Source of the DNA: Mytilus galloprovincialis
Lineage: Eukaryota; Mollusca; Bivalvia; Mytilida; Mytilidae
DNA: 64,000 nt
Assembly: GCF_965363235.1 (NCBI RefSeq)
Contig: NC_134840.1
Span: 97,910,416 to 97,974,415 of the forward strand
Direction of reading: 5' to 3'
The position numbers and the translations under genes were made by a program. The notes beneath the pieces were generated by a model, which saw only the letters and a list, made by a program, of their open reading frames with translations, had not been told where the DNA came from and did no database searches. The number at the start of each line of letters is the position of its first letter. Within the stretch, counting starts at the first letter, position 1. This document shows positions 58,501 through 64,000 of the stretch, one piece after another.

Positions 58501-61500
58501 AAGATCGTTTTTAAGCTAATATATGTAGCATGTCATACATTATTTTTGTAGGCCAACATTTCTCTTATTTTTTTGTCTTGAAACTTACTTTTGGTGGATA
58601 TCTCCAGTTTTGGAAAAAATTTTAAAACTTGGACTACTATATTTATTACAGAAATTTCTTTTTATTTATAAAACACAATGTATATAATATCATTCTCATT
58701 ATTTGCCAGGAATTACAAAAAAGAGCAAGTGCATCTAGAAAGAAGTCACAGAGAAGGAGAGAAATTCTGAAAGCTCAAGAAATTGCACAAGACTTACAGC
58801 AAAAGGAGGTAATAGAAATATGATATCTTATAAAGAAGCCAAACTTAATGAAACACCCCCTTTGAAAGTAAAGGACCATTATGTTTTCAAGTCTGTGTGT
58901 CAGGTTGAAGATTTTGATTAAGATTTAGGCTAAAATTTAGTATGGATTACATCAACTTGGATCCCAGTACACATGAGGGGTGTTAGGAGGGGTTCTGATA
59001 CCAAAATTTTGTGCTTAAAAACATGAAAACCTGAAGTCCCGAATTTAAATAAATTTCAATCAAGACATCCTAAATTTTGAAAAAAGAATTCTCGGATCCA
59101 AAAATGATTAATTCTGAAATCCCAAACTGACAAACACCCGATTCCAGGGTCCCGATAAGGGTCCTATCCCCCCTCACACATGAAGTGAACATTTTAGAGT
59201 ATATACTAAAGATGGAACTGTGAATGAGTAGGGCATTGTGTCCAAATAAGTTAATTGCCTTATAGAAATTAGAATTTTTTAAAAAATCTGAAAAAAGTTT
59301 AAGTTATATTTTATTTTATTTTGAACTTTTATAAGTGGAAGAAAATAGATTTAAAAAAGCTAATATTAAGTCTTGCTGCATATTTGGCATGGAAAAATTA
59401 CAAATTTAGAAAATGAAATCGTAATTTGACATCAGAAAATTCACTATTTGATAGCTGCTTAACTTATATGATGTAACGTTATCTCCCATGGACACAATAT
59501 TTCTTTAAATGACTTTAGAAAGTGCACTATCAAACTTATAAGCCTAGAAAGATATACTTTATATGAAGTAGAATTATCTCCCATGGACACAATATTTCCT
59601 TATATGACCTCAGAAAGTTGACTGATTATCATTAGCATATAGAATATAATTTATTTGTGTTAGAGTTATCTCCCATGGGCACAATATTTCCTTATACAAC
59701 CTCAGAAAGATGACTGACTGATTAGCCTTGAAAGGTATAACTTATTTGTAGTAGAATTATCTCCCATTGACACAATATGTCCTTATACGACCTCAGAAAG
59801 TTGACTGACTGATTAGCATATAAAATATAATTTATTTGTATTAGAGTTATCTCCCATGGGCACAATATTTCCTTATACAACCTCAGAAAGTTGACTGACT
59901 GATTAGCCTTTACAGGTATAACTTATTTGTAGTAGAATTATCTCCCATGGACACAATATTTCCTTATACGACCTCAGAAAGTCAAGGCCTTAGCTAGGGT
60001 CTTTTAAATAGTGAGGCAAGATTCTTTCGAAAAAAATTTTGCAGGGGGTCTGGGGGCCGCTCAAGGCCCCTTGAAGCTCTAGGGTAAATGGTGCAAAATC
60101 CTGCTATCTGGGCATTTCCTGGGCCTATATAAGTGATATTGATCATATGGGTTTCATGTGCCATAAAAGTGATAAAACATTTTTTTCTTGAAAAGGGGGG
60201 GGGGGACATATGGTTACTTATGTGTAAAATGAATAAATTGGAACCTCTTTATCTGGTAAATTATAAATGTGGTACTGTTTACAAATGCGCGGTTATGTAC
60301 ATTTTTATGTCATATGTAGATATTATTGGCGATTATGGCCAATAGAAAAACTGTCAGAGAAAAAAGATGAATAAAATAAAGACAAGACTTGTGGTCATTA
60401 AACTGTTTCTTCCAAAAAGTCAAAATTTCACACATTTATAAGGGCCTATATTTCATTTAAGTGAAATCTTTTAGTCAAATGTCAGCTTTTCAATCCGTCT
60501 GTGTCCAGTTCTATTGAATCTTAGTAGAATATCCTCCCGTGAAACATCCTTGTCCCTGTGAGTGTGAAGCATTGCCAGTCCACAAAGGCGTTCCTCACTC
60601 ATTGTGGATCTTCCCCACGTCTTCAGTCTACGAAGTCCTGAAAAGGATCTTTCACAACAAACGTTGCATGGTGACAGGCATTGTCGACAGTAGCACAAAT
60701 ATCCGTCTGATATTTGGATAAAAGTCTTGATGTGCCTGTATCAGAGACGATTTGAGTGTACTTGGTAATTTGGCCTTAGGGATGTCAGAAAATTTAACCT
60801 TCCACCTTGTCACTTCTTGTTCCCATGTATTTACATCTGGCAGATACGGGGAATAAACTTGAAGCAATTCGTCTTGTATGGTATCATTAAGATTTGCCAA
60901 TTTTTATGGAACCAAGTTTTGGCCTAACGTTTTGGTCATCGCTCATTATTTGGATATATAAATGATCTTTTTTTAAACATCAATACCATACTTGGTCATT
61001 TTTTTAGTGAGGCATTTGCCTCACTTGCATCAATGGATGCTACGGCCTTGAAAGTTCACAAACTGGTTAGCCTATGTAGGTATAGTTTATATGTAGAAGA
61101 TGTTAATTTAAACATATTTATTTATAGTGGATTGGAGAACAAGTTTTGCAACTTATATATATTAATCCCTTTCCACTTTGCCGGTGTGAGTGCTGCCTTG
61201 TAGTCGCCTGAGCCTGCTCTTTTTCTCTTAACATTTTTTGTCCCCTTCCGACGGACTATCATCGTTTCCTCAAGACCATACTCTCAAATAGTGTCAAGGG
61301 AGAGCCAAAAATTTTCTTCCCGAAACGGGAACCGAACCAGGAACTTTTGTGTTAGTAGAAGAGGTGTATCCCATTGTTTATTTGAGTTAACATAAGTACA
61401 TTGAATTCAAATACTGTTTCGAATTTTTGAAAAACCAAAAAACTGCAATTTGTCCTAAATTCCAAAAATGGTACCAATAAAATTAAAAATTTGAAGAGGT

Positions 61501-63129
61501 TTTTGTCATGAGGGATAGAACACTTGCATGCATTTCTTGGTAATATACCTTTTATTTATTCCTTTCAGGTTCAGCAACAGTTTTTAACTAGAGAAAAAAC
61601 AGTAGAAAATTTAAGGTCTGCAAAATTAGCAGAAATACAAGAAAAACAAAGATTGCAAGAAGAAAGAAGAAAAAGAGCAAGAGAAAGGGTAAATTTAATA
61701 TTTTTTTATACCTCCGCTTTAAAAAAGGGGGGGGGGTATACTGTTTTACCTCTGTCTGTCCGTCAGTCCGTCCCATGAAACTTTCGTCACATTTTTCTCA
61801 GGAACTACACATCCACCCTTTCTGTAATTTGGTATCAACATTTATATATGTCAGCCATACCGTGTGATGCGTTTTCAGATTCATCACTAGACAACTTCCT
61901 GTTTACCGAACACTTGTCTGATTTTACACATGATAGCCAAGTTGAAAATTTTCGTCACATTTTTCTCAGGAACTACAATACAAGGATTTCTGAAATTTGG
62001 TTTCAGGATTTATATAAGTCTGCTATACCGTGTGATGCGTTTTCACATTCATCACTCGACAACTTCCTGTTTACCGAACACTTGCATATTTTTACACTAT
62101 TAATATTATCCACTTGCGGCGGGGGTATCATCAGTGAGCAGTAGCTCGCAGTTTCACTTGTTCTTTCTCTTTGTATGATCACCTAAAGATGTTTAATAAT
62201 ACATTACAGTTCAGCTGAATTGTGCTTTTAAATGTCTTCCTCCTATGTTTAGGAAAACATTAGCTTTAACTTATTTCTTATTATGATTCAGGGGTGAATG
62301 AACAATTTAAAGGCGAAACTTTATAATGATATTTGATTAATGATAAATTTTCAACAAATTAAGATAAAATGAAAACATAAATTAAAATTGAAATACTTCT
62401 TCAGCAAATAATGAATTCATGAAGGAATCTGGTGAATATTATAGACTATAAAAAAAAACTATCAATACTTAAATTCAACAAAAAACATTTTGTCCCTGTT
62501 TTCAGAGGTTGTCTGAAATGTTTAAATGCTAAGAAATAGTCATTGTAAGAGTCCTGTTTTCACAGGAAATAGCTATAGTTTTTAATTAAAAGTTGACATT
62601 ATCTTTCTTGATATTTTAGGCCAAGAAAATTAACACAGAAGATCAACAAGAGGTAGGAATGTTGGAGGTTGAAAAAGACGACCATTACAATGCTGATGAT
62701 GGTATGTATTACAAGACTTTAGTTTTGAATAGCGAAAAGGGGGTGGGATCAGAAATTGTGAAGTTATAATGGTAAGATGAATATGTCAGAATTTACAGAA
62801 CTGAACAAACTTTTTGGTGTTATTTGTCTATGGGAGAGGGATGGTAATAATATCTTATTTATAGCCTGCATATATACCATTGCTTATTTAATATGTTAAC
62901 TGTGTCAGTGTCTTGATTAATCAAAAATTCTTTATTAAAAAATTGTTTTTATGATGCATAAAAATATTATTCTTTAAAAGTGATAAAGATATTAACGCTT
63001 ATTTCTTTCAAGATGCACCTTTTTACAAGTAGTCTTCTGAACATTACCAATTTTCTTCTATTAGATATTGTTGTATATGGTCCGAGACCACAATTGTCGT
63101 CCCTTGATTTTCGTTGTTCACAAATATAG
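55430..63129 (+). CDS. STMND1: stathmin-domain protein, STMND1-like
   Basis: Stathmin-domain proteins bind tubulin through a long helix. Eight exons join in phase into 267 residues (human STMND1 about 276): 55430-55598, 56465-56563, 56956-57041, 58081-58164, 58710-58808, 61569-61688, 62620-62701 and 63065-63129. The N-terminus MGCG is a myristoylation plus palmitoylation site, suggesting membrane tethering. Residues ~90-118 ('VPKSVAFEVLLDE') resemble the stathmin N-terminal cap. Residues ~125-225 are an almost uninterrupted charged helix ('MLAEKQRLADEKRER', 'EIQEKQRLQEERRKRARE'). The end 'YNADDDIVVY' resembles the STMND1 tail. Exon 2 is the least certain. The last 16 residues come from an inserted MITE. 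Confidence 0.85.
55833..55880 (+). mobile_element. end fragment of MITE family N
   Basis: 'TTCGCAATAATAAAAACC' and 'CCAATAATTTATGAATTTAC' resemble the right end of the element at 57842-58039. Confidence 0.45.
56465..56563 (+). CDS. STMND1: STMND1-like exon 2 (tentative)
   Basis: 99 bp, phase 1 in and 1 out, so including or skipping it keeps the frame. Reads 'ERISHVIKPDPTTLLNSAS' and 'LTIYREGKWS'. The donor TCAG|GTAAAA is good. The acceptor (GTTGTACAG) lacks a polypyrimidine tract. The alternative acceptors at 56449 and 56457 give stops. Confidence 0.55.
56956..57041 (+). CDS. STMND1: STMND1-like exon 3
   Basis: Residues 90-118, 'VPKSVAFEVLLDENKSD' to 'PPMRIQ'. The acceptor is TTTGTTTCAG. 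Ends phase 0. Confidence 0.9.
57042..57841 (+). other. STMND1-like intron 3, upstream part
   Basis: AT-rich; no exon seen. 57100-57230 contains a repeat-like 'GACGGTCATGGTTCTCTC' segment that I cannot classify. Confidence 0.4.
57842..58039. mobile_element. MITE family N, ~198 bp
   Basis: The left end TAATTCAGAAATTATTGTG mirrors the right end CACAATAATTTCTGAATTTA. The inner halves are also largely palindromic (ATCGCAATAAT on both sides). It ends 41 bp before exon 4. Confidence 0.85.
58081..58164 (+). CDS. STMND1: STMND1-like exon 4
   Basis: Residues 119-146, 'LSLPVLTPEMLAEKQRLA', the start of the stathmin helix. Phase 0 at both ends. Confidence 0.92.
58710..58808 (+). CDS. STMND1: STMND1-like exon 5
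   Basis: Residues 147-179, 'RKKSQRRREILKAQEIAQD', a continuation of the basic helix. Phase 0 at both ends; donor GGAG|GTAATA. Confidence 0.9.
58971..59182. mobile_element. MITE with GAGGGGGGATAGGA ends, copy 2
   Basis: Diverged copy of 15861-16071. The right end 'GTCCTATCCCCCCTCACAC' is intact; the left end is degraded (ATGAGGGGTGTTAGGAGG). In STMND1-like intron 5. Confidence 0.8.
59462..59982 (+). repeat. 91-bp tandem array, about 6 units
   Basis: 'TTATCTCCCATGGACACAAT' recurs at 59479, 59574, 59666, 59757, 59847 and 59938. Each unit ends 'GACCTCAGAAAGTTGACTG'. The last unit is cut by the hAT-like element and resumes at 61051. Confidence 0.93.
59983..61050. mobile_element. hAT-like transposon fossil, 5-bp TSD
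   Basis: 1,068 bp. Inverted ends CAAGGCCTTAGC and GCTACGGCCTTG. Target duplication AAAGT (59978-59982 and 61051-61055), verifiable because intact 91-bp units read CTCAGAAAGTTGACTG. It carries the 3' part of a transposase gene on the minus strand and a subterminal GTGAGGCATTTGCCTCAC palindrome (about 61007-61024). Internally deleted; cannot move by itself. Confidence 0.9.
60471..60900 (-). pseudogene. hAT transposase C-terminal region, frameshifted
   Basis: hAT transposases cut and paste DNA, and their C-terminal domain mediates dimerisation. The first frame reads 'NTWEQEVTRWKVKFSD' and 'YPNIRRIFVLLSTMPVT'. The second, shifted near 60660, reads 'CCERSFSGLRRLKTWGRST' and 'EERLCGLAMLHTHRD', the dimerisation motif seen in the ZMYM/THAP0-like branch. 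The N-terminal and catalytic parts are deleted. Confidence 0.88.
61056..61568 (+). other. STMND1-like intron 5 end
   Basis: Remainder of the 91-bp unit, then 'GGAACCGAACCAGGAACTT' within 61130-61370, which looks like an interspersed repeat fragment. No exon seen before 61569. Confidence 0.4.
61569..61688 (+). CDS. STMND1: STMND1-like exon 6
   Basis: Residues 180-219, 'FLTREKTVENLRSAKLAEI' and 'QEERRKRARER', coiled-coil-like. Phase 0 at both ends. Confidence 0.92.
61708..62160 (+). repeat. interspersed repeat with duplicated 'CCGTGTGATGCGTTTTC' core
   Basis: Starts in a poly-G run (about 61727-61737) and 'CTGTCTGTCCGTCAGTCCG'. 'CACATTTTTCTCAGGAACTA' with 'ACCGTGTGATGCGTTTTC' occurs twice, about 170 bp apart. 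Ends 'GCAGTAGCTCGCAGTTTCAC'. In STMND1-like intron 6, 20 bp after the exon 6 donor. Confidence 0.75.
62161..62619 (+). other. rest of STMND1-like intron 6
   Basis: AT-rich sequence without recognised elements, ending in TTGATATTTTAG. Confidence 0.45.
62620..62701 (+). CDS. STMND1: STMND1-like exon 7
   Basis: Residues 220-246, 'AKKINTEDQQEVGMLEVEK' to 'YNADD'. Ends phase 1 at GATG|GTATGT. Confidence 0.88.
63065..63129 (+). CDS. STMND1: STMND1-like exon 8 (TE-derived end)
   Basis: The first five codons, D-I-V-V-Y, fit the family tail. From 63078 on, the sequence is the terminal inverted repeat of a MITE, so 'GPRPQLSSLDFRCSQI' and the stop TAG are element sequence. Acceptor TTCTATTAG. Confidence 0.75.
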
Positions 63130-63521
63130 TCCCTAGTGTTGACAGTGGGTTACTTGCCATTATTTTTTATACCACTTCCAAATTTATTTCTCTATGTTAA
63201 ATGCCTCAAATTGCAAGAAGGGGGTGAAATTACACTGTAAAAAAATTTGGGTCCTGAATTTTATAGGAAAGTAGTGATTTGGTCCAGTTGAAAAAGGTTA
63301 AAAATTAGCACTTCGGAAGCTGTCAAAAGATTTCAAGATGCCCTAAACATAAAATTGTCCATATTTTGAGTTAGAGGCGATGAAGTTTTCTATAATTTTG
63401 ATATAAAAAAGTAGTAAAACACACTGTAAAAATTTCATTGAGAAAGCGCAGCTGGGATTTTTTTAATTTTCATTTATGTTCTAAAAGAAATGCACTACAA
63501 AATAATTGTTGTCTCGGACCA
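63078..63521. mobile_element. 444-bp MITE with TGGTCCGAGAC ends
   Basis: The left end TGGTCCGAGACCACAATTGT mirrors the right end ATAATTGTTGTCTCGGACCA (18 of 20 positions). The interior is non-coding. It begins inside STMND1-like exon 8 and therefore also forms much of the 3' UTR. No clear target duplication is seen. Confidence 0.85.
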
Positions 63522-63771
63522 GTTCATGTCCTACATGAATCAGAATCAAATACAGGGACGGGGCATAAGTTTCTTTGAAATATGACTCAATTGTTTGCCT
63601 ACAACTATAATATCTTAAACTAACCATTCATCAACCCCTTTGTCATTAGTTTATTTAAATGTAACAGCATTATGTTAAAACATTTTTTATCCAGAAACAT
63701 TGAACATGTTTCATCTACCAACCCTAAAGAGTCCCCTTCAAGCTGCAAATTGTATTTGTATAATGCGTTAA

Positions 63772-64000
63772 GGGCATACGATACAGTTTTGATCCTGTAT
63801 TTACAGTTTAATGAAAATTTCCATATAGGCTAGTTTTTGCCTGCATAAATCAAATATGTAATAAAAAATATACCTTCATGAGCTACTTTTTGAGTTAAAT
63901 GAGGTCGAAATTTTGTATACTTGCTCAAAATTTGGATTTGTGGCCGTATTTTCCCTTTCGAAAGAAAGCCATAACTTTTTTGTTTTAAAAGATAAACACA
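63772..64000. mobile_element. TTAA-flanked element, copy 2 (cut by window edge)
   Basis: Preceded by TTAA (63768-63771) and starting GGGCATACGATACAGTTTTG. The interior is the reverse complement of about 45885-46121. It continues past the right edge. Confidence 0.88.

Overview
This is an AT-rich animal nuclear genome segment with split genes, GT-AG introns and dense interspersed repeats. The repeat families (palindromic MITEs beginning like TGTGGATTCATTTATTTT, an element ending in GTGGGGCATA, and another containing 'GGCGGCCATCTTG') are ones I associate with bivalve molluscs, most likely a marine mussel (Mytilidae). That assignment rests on memory of the repeats and on protein likeness, not on a search.

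Four protein-coding genes can be assembled exon by exon with consistent splice phases. (1) An ABCB10-like mitochondrial ABC transporter on the minus strand: 11 exons, 15195 down to 3971, 562 codons, with the 3' exons beyond the left edge. (2) POP5, the RNase P/MRP subunit, on the plus strand: 5 exons, 15687-20638, head to head with ABCB10. (3) Kynurenine 3-monooxygenase (KMO) on the minus strand: 14 exons, 52995 down to 29615, 467 residues, complete with a C-terminal membrane anchor. (4) A stathmin-domain protein resembling STMND1 on the plus strand: 8 exons, 55430-63129, 267 residues, head to head with KMO.

Most of the rest is repeat. 1-2893 is a 40-bp satellite (33-bp short variant) lying downstream of the last visible ABCB10 exon. 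The ABCB10 introns hold a 31-bp minisatellite, a long foldback and MITEs. 20785-29460, between POP5 and KMO, is gene-free and holds a large complex repeat (21144-24890) and an internally amplified element (26529-27544). KMO introns hold a DIRS/Ngaro-like tyrosine-recombinase retroelement remnant, a 67-bp array, several TIR transposons, and two minisatellites whose units each carry a consensus 5' splice site. The STMND1-like introns hold a 91-bp array invaded by a hAT-like transposon fossil.

The most notable observations are these. Nine identical 57-bp-spaced copies of the KMO exon 6 5' splice site. A set of TIR elements with CAG-type ends and 5-bp target duplications, two with readable empty sites. 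A MITE that appears to supply the C-terminus and stop codon of the STMND1-like protein. A frame break in the last POP5 exon. A GC-AG intron in ABCB10. A near-perfect 119-bp palindrome in KMO intron 3.
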